A stretch of 64,000 bases of DNA from Cupriavidus sp. U2. Lineage in GTDB: Bacteria; Pseudomonadota; Gammaproteobacteria; Burkholderiales; Burkholderiaceae. A program made the position numbers and the translations under genes. The first letter of the stretch is position 1; each line of letters opens with the position of its first letter. Shown one piece after another: positions 55,427 to 64,000 of this stretch. The stretch lies in NCBI RefSeq assembly GCF_009663685.2, contig NZ_RCOG02000003.1:57084-121083 (forward strand), read 5' to 3'. Below the pieces are notes generated by a model. The model did no database searches and was not told the origin of the DNA. It saw nothing but the letters and a program-made list of their open reading frames with translations.

Positions 55427-56329
55427 ATGAAGTCAGTCACATTGATTGGCGCGCCCACCGATGTCGGCGCCAGCATTCGCGGCGCTTCGATGGGCCCCGA
55501 CGCGTTACGCGTGGCCGACATCGCCAGTGCGCTGGCCCGCAACGGGCTGCAGGTGCGCGACCTGGGCACCCTGAGCGGGCCGGGCAACCCGTGGCAGGCG
55601 CCGGTCGACGGCATGCGGCATCTGCAGGAGGTGCTGACCTGGAACGAGCAGGTTTTCGAGACCGCCTATGCGACGCTGGCGGCCGGCCACATGCCGCTGC
55701 TGATGGGGGGCGATCATTGCCTGGCCATCGGGTCGGTCAGCGCGGCCGCCCGCCACTGCCGCGAACAGGGCAAGCGCCTGATGGTGCTGTGGCTCGACGC
55801 CCACGCCGATGCCAATACCGGCAGCACCAGCCCCACCGGCAATATTCACGGCATGCCGGTGGCCTGCCTTTGCGGCGACGGGCCGGCACCGCTGACCGCG
55901 CTCAGCGGCGTCACCCCGGCTGTGACGGCGCGGCAGATCCGCCAGATCGGCATCCGCAGCGTCGATGCCGAAGAGAAGATGCGGCTGCGGGAACTGGGCC
56001 TGACGGTCTATGACATGCGCTATATCGACGAGAACGGCATGCGCCTGACCATGGAACACGCCCTGGCGGGTATCGACGGCAATACGCACCTGCACGTCAG
56101 CTTCGATGTCGATTTCCTGGACAGCCAGATCGCGCCTGGCGTGGGCACGCCCGTGCGCGGCGGCCCGACCTACCGCGAAGCGCACCTTGCCCTGGAGATG
56201 ATCGAGGATACCGGCGCGCTCGGCTCGCTGGACGTGCTCGAACTGAATCCCGCGCGCGATGTGCACAACCAGACGGCGGAACTGGTTGTGGAGCTGCTCG
56301 AAAGCCTGTTCGGCAAATCGACGTTGTAG
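55427..56329 (+). CDS. rocF: Arginase
   Basis: A 300-residue Mn-dependent enzyme that splits arginine to ornithine and urea. Metal ligands are visible: His97 in GGDHC, Asp124, His126 and Asp128 in DAHAD, Asp227 and Asp229 in SFDVDF. The substrate loop has the NIHGMP motif. Length and motifs are typical for bacterial arginases. It is not next to other arginine genes. It faces away from the DHA2 pump. Confidence 0.95.
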   Translation: MKSVTLIGAPTDVGASIRGASMGPDALRVADIASALARNGLQVRDLGTLSGPGNPWQAPVDGMRHLQEVLTWNEQVFETAYATLAAGHMPLLMGGDHCLAIGSVSAAARHCREQGKRLMVLWLDAHADANTGSTSPTGNIHGMPVACLCGDGPAPLTALSGVTPAVTARQIRQIGIRSVDAEEKMRLRELGLTVYDMRYIDENGMRLTMEHALAGIDGNTHLHVSFDVDFLDSQIAPGVGTPVRGGPTYREAHLALEMIEDTGALGSLDVLELNPARDVHNQTAELVVELLESLFGKSTL

Positions 56330-56391
56330 GCGGCGGCTACGGCGCCATGCCTGCCGCTGGCCGCGCATGGCACCGGAACACATCGTCAGCC

Positions 56392-56421
56392 AAAAAAAAA
56401 GAGGCAGCCCGAAGCTGCCTC
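56392..56421 (-). terminator. Rho-independent terminator of the RND efflux operon
   Basis: On the minus strand GAGGCAGC/GCTGCCTC with a five-base loop is followed by nine T residues, 34 bases after the outer-membrane factor stop. Confidence 0.93.
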
Positions 56422-56454
56422 CTTCATTGCCTGCGGACCATGCCGCAGTGCCGA

Positions 56455-57936
56455 TCAGGACGCCGACTTGCTGCCGTTCGACGTGCTGCCCGTGGTGGTG
56501 CCGGCGTCGGGCGCCGGTGCGCCGGTGGCCTCGTTCAGGCCGCCGCCCAGCGCCTTGTAGAGGTTCACCTCGCTGGTCAGCTGGTTAAGGCGGGCCTCGA
56601 TCAGCGCCTGGCGCGCCGTGAACAGCTGGCGCTGCGCATCCAGCACGGTCAGGTAGCTGTCCACGCCGGTACGGTAGCGCCCTTCCGCAAGCCGGTAGTA
56701 GTCCGAACTGGCCTCTACCAGCCGGGTCTGTGCCGCCACCTGGTCGGTGAACGTACCGCGCGCGGCCAGGCCATCGGACACCTCGCGGAACGCAGACTGC
56801 ACGGTACGCTCGTACGTGGCGACGTTGATGTCCTTCTGGATCTTCGCGTAATCCAGGCTCGCGCGCAGGCTGCCGGCCGTGAAGATCGGCAGCGTGATCT
56901 GCGGCGAGAACAGCCACGTGCCCGATCCCGCATCGAACAGGCCGGACAGCTGGCGGCTGGCCGTGCCGCCCGAGGCGGTCAGCGTGATACGCGGGAAGAA
57001 CGCCGCGCGCGCCGCGCCGATATCGGCATTGGCCGATTTCAGGCGGTGCTCGGCCGACAGGATGTCGGGGCGGAACTGCAGCAGGTCCGACGGCATGCCG
57101 GCTGGCACTTCTGCCACGAGCTTCTGGTCCAGCGTCAGGCCTGCGGGCAGGTCGGCCGGGATACCGGTGCCCAGCAGCAGCGTCAGCGCGTTGACATCCT
57201 GCGCCACCAGGCGCGTATAGCGCGACAGCTGCGCGCGCGCGTTCTCGACCTGCGTCTGCGACTGGCGCAGGTCCAGCCGCGATGCAATGCCTTCCTCGAA
57301 GCTGCGCCGCGTGAGGTTGTACGTGCGCTCGTACGCACCGAGCGTGTCACGCGTGACCTGCAGGTTCGCTTCGTCCGCCAGTTGCGTCAGATAGGCATTG
57401 GCCACGCTGGCCACCAGCGCGATCTGCGTGCTGCGGCGCGCTTCCTCGCTGGCGAAATACTGCTCCAGCGCCGCTTCGCTGAGACTGCGCAGCCGCCCGA
57501 ACAGGTCGAGCTCCCATGCCGTGGTGCCCAGCGACACGCCGTACTGGCTGCTGATCACACGCTGGCCGGTAGAAGAAAGATCCGCCGGCACGCGCTGGCG
57601 CGTTCCCTGGCCGGTCGCCCCCACCTCGGGGAACAGGTCGGCCCGCTGGATGCGGTACTGCGCGCGATAGGCGTCGACGTTGAGCGCCGCCACGCGCAGG
57701 TCGCGGTTGTTTTCCAGCGCGACCTCGATGAGCCGGTGCAGGCGCGGATCGGCAAAGTAATCGCGCCAGCCGAGCTCCGCCGCGGCGGCCACCTGCGCAT
57801 CGCCGGCAGAAGCGGCGTAGGCGTCTCCTTGCGGATACGCGGCATCGACCGGCGCGGCCGGCCGTTCATACGACGGGATCAGGCTGCAGCCAGCAAGGGC
57901 CGCCGCTGCGGCCAGGCAAAGTAGCGTCTTTCTCAT
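56455..57936 (-). CDS. RND efflux outer-membrane factor (NodT/OprM family)
   Basis: A 493-residue outer-membrane lipoprotein with lipobox LAGC (Cys17). Two similar halves each form a helical tunnel plus beta strands ([56 protein letters not shown]). It is the exit duct of the tripartite pump. Its start overlaps the pump stop by 4 bases, so the three genes are one operon. The Ser/Thr/Asn-rich C-terminal tail is unusual but not disabling. Confidence 0.95.
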   Translation of the reverse strand: MRKTLLCLAAAAALAGCSLIPSYERPAAPVDAAYPQGDAYAASAGDAQVAAAAELGWRDYFADPRLHRLIEVALENNRDLRVAALNVDAYRAQYRIQRADLFPEVGATGQGTRQRVPADLSSTGQRVISSQYGVSLGTTAWELDLFGRLRSLSEAALEQYFASEEARRSTQIALVASVANAYLTQLADEANLQVTRDTLGAYERTYNLTRRSFEEGIASRLDLRQSQTQVENARAQLSRYTRLVAQDVNALTLLLGTGIPADLPAGLTLDQKLVAEVPAGMPSDLLQFRPDILSAEHRLKSANADIGAARAAFFPRITLTASGGTASRQLSGLFDAGSGTWLFSPQITLPIFTAGSLRASLDYAKIQKDINVATYERTVQSAFREVSDGLAARGTFTDQVAAQTRLVEASSDYYRLAEGRYRTGVDSYLTVLDAQRQLFTARQALIEARLNQLTSEVNLYKALGGGLNEATGAPAPDAGTTTGSTSNGSKSAS

Positions 57937-60900
57937 GCTTGGGCTCCCGTTTCCTGGGAGGACGGTCCGGACTTGCGGCGCCGCTCCTTGATCGACGTCA
58001 CCACGACGAAGAACAGCGGCACCCAGAAGATGGCGAGCACGGTGGCGGTGATCATGCCGCCGATCACGCCGGTACCGATGGCGTGCTGGCTGCCCGCGCC
58101 GGCGCCTTGCGACACCGCCAGCGGGAACACGCCAAGCATGAAAGCCAGCGATGTCATGATGATCGGACGCAGACGCATCCGGCAGGCCTCGACCGCCGCC
58201 TCGATCACGCCCTTGCCCTGGTCATGCAGATCCTTGGCGAATTCGACGATCAGGATCGCGTTCTTGGCCGACAGACCCACCGTGGTGAGCAGGCCCACCT
58301 GGAAGAACACATCGTTCGACAGTCCGCGCGCCAGCGTCGCCAGCAGCGCGCCGATCACGCCCAGCGGCACCACCAGCATCACCGAGAACGGAATCGCCCA
58401 GCTTTCATACAAGGCCGCCAGACACAGGAACACCACCAGCAGCGACAGCGCGTAGAGCGCCGGCGCCTGCGCACCCGACAGGCGCTCTTCGTACGACAGG
58501 CCGGTCCACGAGTACGCGATACCCTGCGGCATCTGCTTCATGATTTCCTCGACGGCGGCCATGGCCTCGCCCGAACTCTTGCCGGCAGCCGGCTCGCCCA
58601 GGATTTCCACGGCCGGTACGCCGTTGTAGCGTTGCAGCTTCGGCGAGCCATACCCCCACTTGCCGGTGGCAAAAGCCGAGAACGGCACCATGTCGCCCTT
58701 GTCGTTGCGCACGAACCACTTGTTCAGGTCCTCGGGGTTCATCCGCGCGTTGGGACGGCCCTGCAGGTACACGCGCTTGACGCGGCCACGGTCGATGAAG
58801 TCGTTCACGTAGCTGGAACCCCACGCGATCGACACCGTGCTGTTGATGTCGCTCAGCGAGATGCCCAGCGCGCGCGCGCGTTCGTCGTCGATCTCGAGCA
58901 CGTACTGCGGCTCGTCGTTCAGGCCGTTCGGACGCACGCGTTGCAGCGCCGGGTTCTTGGCGGCCAGCGCCAAGAACTTGTTGCGTGCTTCCATCAGCGC
59001 CTCGTGGCCCAGGCCGGCCTGGTCCTGCATGTAGAAGTCGAAGCCGGTGGCGTTGCCAAGCTCCTGCACCGCGGGCGGCGCAAAGGCAAAGGCCAAAGAG
59101 TCGCGGAACGTGCCGAACTTGGCTTGCGCGCGCTTGGCCAGGTCGAACACGCTCGTGGCATCGCCTTCGCGATCCTTGAACGGCTTGAGCAGGATGAATG
59201 CGAGACCCGAGCTCTGGCCACGGCCGGCAAAGTTGAAGCCGTTGACCGTGAACAGCGATTCCACGATCTTGCCTTCGTCATTGAGCAGGTAGTTGCGCAT
59301 CTGGTCCAGCACGGCCTGGGTCCGCTCGGCCGAAGAACCCGGCGGCGTCTGCACCTGGGCATACAGCACGCCCTGGTCTTCTTCCGGCAGGAACGACGTC
59401 GGGATCCGCGTGAACAGGAAGCCCATGACCAGCAGGATCAGCACGTAGACCAGCAGGAACGGGGCGCGGCGCTTGAGGATGCCCACCACGCCACGCTCGT
59501 ACTTCTGCGTCGACCGGATGAAACCGCGGTTGAACCAGCCGAAGAAGCCGGCCTTGTGTTCGCCGTGGTCGCCCTTTTCGATGGGCTTGAGCATCGTCGC
59601 GCACAGCGCCGGCGTCAGGATCAGCGCCACCAGCACCGAGAGCACCATCGCCGAGACGATCGTGATCGAGAACTGGCGATAGATCACACCGGTGGAACCA
59701 CCAAAGAACGCCATCGGCAGGAACACGGCCGACAGCACCAGCGCGATACCCACCAGGGCGCCCTGGATCTGCCCCATCGATTTCCGGGCGGCCTCCTTCG
59801 GCCCCAGCCCCTCCTCGGACATCACCCGCTCGACGTTTTCCACCACCACGATGGCATCGTCCACCAGCAGGCCGATCGCCAGCACCATCCCGAACATGGT
59901 CAGGGTGTTGATCGAATAGCCAAACGCGGCCAGCACGCCGAACGTGCCCAGCAGCACCACCGGCACGGCGATCGTCGGGATCAGCGTGGCGCGGAAGTTC
60001 TGCAGGAACAGGTACATCACCAGGAACACCAGCACGATGGCTTCGAGCAGCGTCTTGACCACTTCCTGGATGGAGTCGGCGATCACCGGCGTGGTGTCAT
60101 ACGGGAACACCGCCTTGATGCCCGGCGGGAACGACGGCTCCAGCTGGTTCAGCGTGTTGTGGATGTTCTTGACCGTTTCGAGCGCGTTGGCACCCGATGC
60201 CAGACGAATGGCGATACCTGAAGCGGGCCTGCCGTTGTACTGCGCGTTGATCGAGTAATCCTGGCCACCCAGCCCGACTTCGGCCACGTCGCGCAGGCGC
60301 ACCTGCGAGCCATCAGGGTTCACCTTCAGCAGGATGTCGCCGAACTGCTCGGCGGTCTGCAGACGGGTCTTGCCGATCACCGTGGCGTTGAGCTGCTGCC
60401 CGCGCACCGCCGGCAGGCCGCCCAGCTGGCCCGAGGCCACCTGGACGTTCTGCGCCTTGATGGCGTTGCTGACATCGAGCGGCGCCAGCTGGAAGCTGTT
60501 GAGCTTGGCCGGGTCGAGCCAGATCCGCATGGCGTACTGCGAACCGAACACCTGGAAGTCACCCACGCCCGAGGTCCGCGAGATCGGATCCTGCAGGTTC
60601 GAGACGATGTAGTTCGACAGGTCTTCCCGCGTGGTCGCCGGATCGGTCGAGATCAGACCGACGATGATCAGGAAGTTACGCACCGACTTGGTCACGCGGA
60701 TGCCCTGCTGCTGCACTTCCTGCGGCAACAAAGGCTGGGCCAGGGCCAGCTTGTTCTGGACCTGCACCTGCGCGATATCGGGGTTGGTGCCCTGCTCGAA
60801 CGTCGCCGTAATGGTCATGCTGCCGTCGGAGTTCGACTCCGACGAGATGTAGCGCAACCGGTCCAGGCCGTTCAGCTGCTGCTCGATCACCTGCACCACC

Positions 60901-61079
60901 GTGTCCTGCACGGTCTGGGCGGATGCACCCGGATAGTTCACCGAGATGGCGATCGTCGGCGGCGCGATGGCGGGGTATTGCGTGACCGGCAGCGAGCGTA
61001 TCGACAGCACGCCCGCCAGCATGATCACGAGCGCAATCACCCACGCAAAGATCGGCCGCTCGATAAAGAAATTAGACAT
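57933..61079 (-). CDS. RND multidrug efflux pump, HAE-1 type
   Basis: A 1048-residue proton-driven pump of the AcrB/MexB/AdeJ group, 12 helices. The N-terminus [20 protein letters not shown], the proton-relay pair in [16 protein letters not shown], and the relay Lys in [16 protein letters not shown] are all present. It takes drugs from the inner membrane or periplasm. It lies between the adaptor gene (26 bases upstream) and the outer-membrane factor. Substrates cannot be read from sequence. Confidence 0.97.
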   Translation of the reverse strand: MSNFFIERPIFAWVIALVIMLAGVLSIRSLPVTQYPAIAPPTIAISVNYPGASAQTVQDTVVQVIEQQLNGLDRLRYISSESNSDGSMTITATFEQGTNPDIAQVQVQNKLALAQPLLPQEVQQQGIRVTKSVRNFLIIVGLISTDPATTREDLSNYIVSNLQDPISRTSGVGDFQVFGSQYAMRIWLDPAKLNSFQLAPLDVSNAIKAQNVQVASGQLGGLPAVRGQQLNATVIGKTRLQTAEQFGDILLKVNPDGSQVRLRDVAEVGLGGQDYSINAQYNGRPASGIAIRLASGANALETVKNIHNTLNQLEPSFPPGIKAVFPYDTTPVIADSIQEVVKTLLEAIVLVFLVMYLFLQNFRATLIPTIAVPVVLLGTFGVLAAFGYSINTLTMFGMVLAIGLLVDDAIVVVENVERVMSEEGLGPKEAARKSMGQIQGALVGIALVLSAVFLPMAFFGGSTGVIYRQFSITIVSAMVLSVLVALILTPALCATMLKPIEKGDHGEHKAGFFGWFNRGFIRSTQKYERGVVGILKRRAPFLLVYVLILLVMGFLFTRIPTSFLPEEDQGVLYAQVQTPPGSSAERTQAVLDQMRNYLLNDEGKIVESLFTVNGFNFAGRGQSSGLAFILLKPFKDREGDATSVFDLAKRAQAKFGTFRDSLAFAFAPPAVQELGNATGFDFYMQDQAGLGHEALMEARNKFLALAAKNPALQRVRPNGLNDEPQYVLEIDDERARALGISLSDINSTVSIAWGSSYVNDFIDRGRVKRVYLQGRPNARMNPEDLNKWFVRNDKGDMVPFSAFATGKWGYGSPKLQRYNGVPAVEILGEPAAGKSSGEAMAAVEEIMKQMPQGIAYSWTGLSYEERLSGAQAPALYALSLLVVFLCLAALYESWAIPFSVMLVVPLGVIGALLATLARGLSNDVFFQVGLLTTVGLSAKNAILIVEFAKDLHDQGKGVIEAAVEACRMRLRPIIMTSLAFMLGVFPLAVSQGAGAGSQHAIGTGVIGGMITATVLAIFWVPLFFVVVTSIKERRRKSGPSSQETGAQA

Positions 61080-61105
61080 GGCAAATCCTTATGCGTCGGT
61101 CCCGG

Positions 61106-62269
61106 TCACGACTTGGCGGCCGGCGCCGAAGCGGCGGCCGGTGCGGAGGCAGGTCCTGCACCCGCCTGCGCCGCAGTGGCTTCGGTAGCCTTCACCTTGG
61201 CGCCGGGGCGCACGAACTGCAGGCCTTCGACGATGACACGGTCGCCCGCCTTGAGGCCGTCGGTCACCAGCCAGCTGGAGCCGATGGTACGGTCGGTCTT
61301 GAGCACGCGCAGTTCCACTTCGTTGTTGGCGTTGACCACCAGAGACGTGGGTTGGCCCTTCAGGTCGCGCGTCACGGCACGTTGCGGCGCCAGGATGGCC
61401 GATTGCCTCACGCCTTCGGCCAGGCGCGCATGCACGAACATGCCGGGCAGCAGTTCATTGCGCGGGTTCGGGAACACCGCGCGCAGCGTCACCGATCCGG
61501 TGCTCTGATCCACGGCCACTTCGGAAAATTCCAGCCGGCCGGCTTGGGAATAGGTGCTGCCATCCTCGAGCTGCAGCGTCACCTTGGCGGCATTGGCGCC
61601 GGCGCCCTGCAGCTTGCCATCGGACAGCTCCTTGCGCAGGCGCAGGATCGCCGCCGACGGTTGGGTCACATCCACATAGATGGGGTCGAGCTGCTGGATC
61701 GTGGCCAGTGCGTTGGCCTGGCCATTGGTGACCAGCGCGCCTTCGGTCACCAGCGAACGGCTGATGCGACCCGAAATCGGTGCCAGCACACGGGTGTAAC
61801 GCAGGTTGATGTGGGCCTGGTCCACGGCCGCCTTCGACTGCAGGTACGACGCCTGGGCTTCGGCGTATTGCTGCTTGCTGACCGCTTCGTCACCGACCAG
61901 ACGGCCGTAGCGTTCGGCGAGCAGCTTCGACGACGCGAGCGTGGCCTCGGCGCTCTTCGCCGTGGCTTCGTAGGTGGATGGATCGATCTGGTACAGCTGC
62001 TGCCCCTGCTTGACGTCCGTGCCTTCGACAAACAGACGTTTCTGAATGATGCCGTTGACCTGCGGGCGAACTTCGGCGATCCGGTAAGGCAGGGTGCGAC
62101 CGGGAAGGGACGTATCCAGCGTGACGGTTTCGTCCTTCAGCGTGACAACTTTCACTTCAGGCGTCTGGGCCGCGGGGGCTTCATTCTTCTTGCCGCAGGC
62201 GGTTAGAGCCGTCACGGCAAGAGCCAGCATGCCTGGAATCAAAGCACGCCTGGCGCGCATTGCTTGCAT
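61106..62269 (-). CDS. RND efflux periplasmic adaptor (membrane-fusion protein)
   Basis: A 387-residue lipoprotein with lipobox LTAC (Cys25). The lipoyl-like and hairpin parts follow the AcrA/MexA plan (VRPQVNGIIQKRLFVEGTDVKQGQQLYQIDP; YTRVLAPISGRISRSLVTEGALV). It joins the pump to the outer-membrane factor. ATG 62269 has GAGGAAATCGCT before it. First gene of the operon. No regulator gene lies beside it in the window. Confidence 0.96.
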   Translation of the reverse strand: MQAMRARRALIPGMLALAVTALTACGKKNEAPAAQTPEVKVVTLKDETVTLDTSLPGRTLPYRIAEVRPQVNGIIQKRLFVEGTDVKQGQQLYQIDPSTYEATAKSAEATLASSKLLAERYGRLVGDEAVSKQQYAEAQASYLQSKAAVDQAHINLRYTRVLAPISGRISRSLVTEGALVTNGQANALATIQQLDPIYVDVTQPSAAILRLRKELSDGKLQGAGANAAKVTLQLEDGSTYSQAGRLEFSEVAVDQSTGSVTLRAVFPNPRNELLPGMFVHARLAEGVRQSAILAPQRAVTRDLKGQPTSLVVNANNEVELRVLKTDRTIGSSWLVTDGLKAGDRVIVEGLQFVRPGAKVKATEATAAQAGAGPASAPAAASAPAAKS

Positions 62270-63058
62270 AGCGATTTCCTCGAGGATGAAACGGAATTGG
62301 TCTTCTTGTTCCCGGCCCGGGCCGGGTGGGCGCCACGGCGCGCGTGGACGCAATTGGCGTGCCTGTCACCAGGCACGTATCGGATAACGGCTCAACGGAT
62401 TGTCACCATGGGCCCCTGCTTTCGCCGGCTTCGCCGGCCTGGAGGAAAATCTGAACACCGGCCACGCCGCGCGCGCGTCCGGCACAGGGTCGCCCGTCAG
62501 GACGATCCTGCTCCCCGTACTCTCAAATGTCCTGCCCGATCTTCGATTATCGGGATTACCGTTGCATGCCTAAGGCCGTGCGCCCATCTGTGCGGGCATC
62601 GTCCTGCCGACCGACAACAATAATCGTTTTCACCGATATCTGCAGACGCTCATGTCTGTTGTGGCGCCTTTCACACAATCTGCGCCGAAACTGCCGGCTT
62701 TGACCGCTCCCTCCTCCAAGGTGAGCTGTCGATACCGCAATGCAGCATTTGAGCGGCCTGCCTGGCAAACAGTTCAATAAGCATGCTGCCTATTTCGCGC
62801 GTCGGCCGATATGCTACCAGTTCGGAGATAAATCAGGATGACAGAAAATTCGCTGTAATGAAGCGAAATACCCGATCGGATCGGGGGAATTCGAAACGAT
62901 TTCCGCCGGATCGAAGGGAACGGAGCACCGATTTGCCGGTTCGCGAGACAGTGTGTTGCGTAACCCGGACAGTGATTCGAGGCAGTGAGTGCCAGGCGCG
63001 CCAATGAAAATCCCCGCCAACAGGCGGGGACGTCGTATTTCGAAGACGGATAAGTTCG
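62270..63058. other. Upstream region of the RND operon, no gene
   Basis: About 790 bases without a supported gene. Short frames exist on both strands but none has a ribosome site and a protein-like make-up. The part at 62760-62900 is AT-richer. The RND operon promoter must lie here. The right end (63007-63030) holds the terminator of the next gene. Confidence 0.4.
63007..63030 (-). terminator. Terminator of the small secreted protein gene
   Basis: On the minus strand TCCCCGCC/GGCGGGGA with a four-base loop is followed by TTTT, 29 bases after the stop. Confidence 0.8.
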
Positions 63059-63451
63059 TTATGCCCCGTCGAGGAAACGATTGCGAGGACCCAGTCGGCT
63101 GCCGAGCATCGGCCCGCTCCAGCGCATGTCGCCCCGATAGCCGGGCGCGCCCGCGCTCTCTGGCGCCATCCCGGCAGTCGGCGCTGGCTGGTACGACGGT
63201 GCAGGCGACTGATAGGTCTGCGGTTGCGGCGCCAGGTTTTGCCTTGTCGAACTGTCCGCACCCTGGGAGTACGGATCAAACTTGTCGCCGGCGCGGGCTC
63301 CACTGGTGTTGGGATCGTAAGTCCCGCTAGCGGTCGCACCACCTTGGGTGTACGGATCGCGCGGGCCCGGCGTCATCTGGGCGAAAGCCGAGATCGAAAG
63401 CAGCGCAAGTGCGCCTGCGGCGATAACACTTCGGGGTCGAATCATTGGCAT
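63059..63451 (-). CDS. Small secreted protein, Pro/Gln/Ser-rich
   Basis: A 130-residue protein with a signal peptide (MPMIRPRSVIAAGALALLSI, cut after AFA). The mature part is low-complexity (PYTQGGATASGTYDPNTSGA, then PQPQTYQSPAPSYQPAP) with an Arg/Gly-rich end. The repeated DPYTQGG/DPYSQGA/YDPNTSG units hint at a short degenerate repeat. ATG 63451 has CCGGAGC before it. No family known to me. It ends at its own terminator. Confidence 0.7.
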   Translation of the reverse strand: MPMIRPRSVIAAGALALLSISAFAQMTPGPRDPYTQGGATASGTYDPNTSGARAGDKFDPYSQGADSSTRQNLAPQPQTYQSPAPSYQPAPTAGMAPESAGAPGYRGDMRWSGPMLGSRLGPRNRFLDGA

Positions 63452-63706
63452 GGTCAGCTCCGGAAAGCGGTGGAACAACGGAGGTGCTGTCCCTGTAGCC
63501 ACTACGGAGCGAAAGCCGTGCCGGTTATATTTGCGCCTTATCAGGCGCAATATGAGGGGAAATCTTGGAGGTTGAGCCGGTGTCTGCATGCGCTTTTACA
63601 AGACTACTGTAACGGCTGCACCGCTGTCCGGACTGTCCGCGTCTGGAATGCGTGACGCAGGAGGTTGTGCGGGATTCGAACACCCTCGCACGTTTCGCCC
63701 GCGCAA

Positions 63707-63741
63707 AAGCAAAACCCCCAAGCTTTAAGGGCTTGGGGGTT
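63707..63741 (-). terminator. Terminator of the rRNA operon
   Basis: On the minus strand the stem AACCCCCAAGC/GCTTGGGGGTT with a seven-base loop is followed by TTGCTTTTGC, a few bases after the 5S gene. Confidence 0.85.
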
Positions 63742-63753
63742 CTGGGTATAAGA

Positions 63754-63869
63754 GCCTGGCGATGACCTACTTTCACACGGGTAGTCCGCACTATCATCGG
63801 CGCAAAGTCGTTTCACGGTCCTGTTCGGGATGGGAAGGGGTGGTTCCAACTCGCTATGGTCACCAGGCA
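63754..63869 (-). rRNA. rrf: 5S ribosomal RNA
   Basis: On the minus strand the sequence starts TGCCTGGTGACCATAGCGAG and ends in GTAGGTCATCGCCAGGC. The two ends pair as in all 5S RNAs, and the inner parts carry the conserved CCCATCCCGAACAGG loop. The length of about 115 fits beta-proteobacteria. It follows the 23S gene of the same operon. Exact ends may differ by one or two bases. Confidence 0.95.
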
Positions 63870-63989
63870 TGAGGGGTTGCCGCGCTGAGATGCATCAGCG
63901 CAGCGAATCTGGGGTGTAGTAAGGGGGTTGTGTTGTATGCCTGTGGCACACGCGGACTCGGGTCCCACCAGGTCAAACACACTGGTTAT

Positions 63990-64000
63990 AGGATCAAGCC
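63990..64000 (-). rRNA. rrl: Last bases of the 23S rRNA gene (partial)
   Basis: On the minus strand the window edge reads GGCTTGATCC, which matches the usual 3' end of beta-proteobacterial 23S RNA just before the 23S-5S spacer. The precise 3' end cannot be fixed from this fragment. Confidence 0.5.

Noticed and set aside
63660..63700. tRNA-like GTTCGAATCCC on the minus strand
   Set aside because: The flanking bases do not form the T-stem (GGGTG against CCCGC mismatches) and there is no acceptor or anticodon arm nearby.
1..64000. CRISPR arrays, prophage or integrated element boundaries
   Set aside because: No regular spaced repeats, no integrase or phage genes, and no flanking direct repeats were seen.

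Overview
The window is about 64 kb of very GC-rich DNA, with most codons ending in G or C. Gene content (a complete Wsp chemosensory operon, tripartite tricarboxylate carriers, PHB-depolymerase-like esterase, caa3-type oxidase, DUF3300/DUF2950 pair) and the sequence of the 5S rRNA fit a beta-proteobacterium of the Burkholderiales, most likely Cupriavidus or a close relative. This is inferred by recognition, not by a database search. There is no phage, CRISPR array or complete insertion sequence. The only mobile-element trace is a lone IS3-type OrfA-like gene.

Layout. 0-10.3 kb: a gene tail, a GGDEF-EAL protein, and divergently the seven-gene wspA-wspB-wspC-wspD-wspE-wspF-wspR operon, a surface-sensing chemosensory array that outputs c-di-GMP. 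10.3-20.2 kb: a stress island. It holds katE (large catalase), a leftward operon (collagen-like secreted protein, SDR, Cys-rich flavodoxin-like reductase, BON protein, UdgX), a rightward BON-like gene, a PRC-barrel gene, and a protein that fuses an isoaspartyl methyltransferase to an erythromycin-esterase-like domain. Five transcription units of the island carry a -24/-12 (sigma-54) type promoter with the same GG-N10-GC core. 20.5-24.1 kb: two lipoproteins, one a DUF4397 protein and one a large M66/TagA-like protein whose zinc motif looks degenerate. 24.1-30.2 kb: PadR-like regulator, tctBA without tctC, a MATE pump, and a succinate-semialdehyde-type aldehyde dehydrogenase. 30.3-37 kb: a DUF2252 gene and a caa3 cytochrome oxidase operon with two tandem subunit III genes. 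37-44.7 kb: small membrane proteins, rubredoxin, a giant AsmA-like DUF748 protein, an MHS-type MFS carrier and a PHB-depolymerase-like esterase. 45-50.7 kb: an FNR-type regulator with Fe-S cysteines, the DUF2950/DUF3300 pair, the orphan OrfA, an 0.85 kb gene-free stretch and a LysR-like regulator. 51-56.3 kb: NarL-type response regulator, orphan cobB, a MarR gene plus DHA2-type MFS pump with tandem operator-like palindromes, and arginase. 56.4-62.3 kb: an RND tripartite efflux operon (adaptor, pump, outer-membrane factor). 63-64 kb: a small secreted protein, then the 3' end of an rRNA operon (5S and the last bases of 23S) read leftward.

How it works together. The Wsp array would set c-di-GMP through WspR, with the GGDEF-EAL protein alongside as a possible counterweight. 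The stress island looks like one regulon for peroxide, DNA and protein damage and envelope protection, switched by sigma-54 and an activator that is not in the window. Efflux (MATE, DHA2, RND) and respiration (caa3, FNR-type regulator) genes are otherwise ordinary housekeeping or accessory functions.
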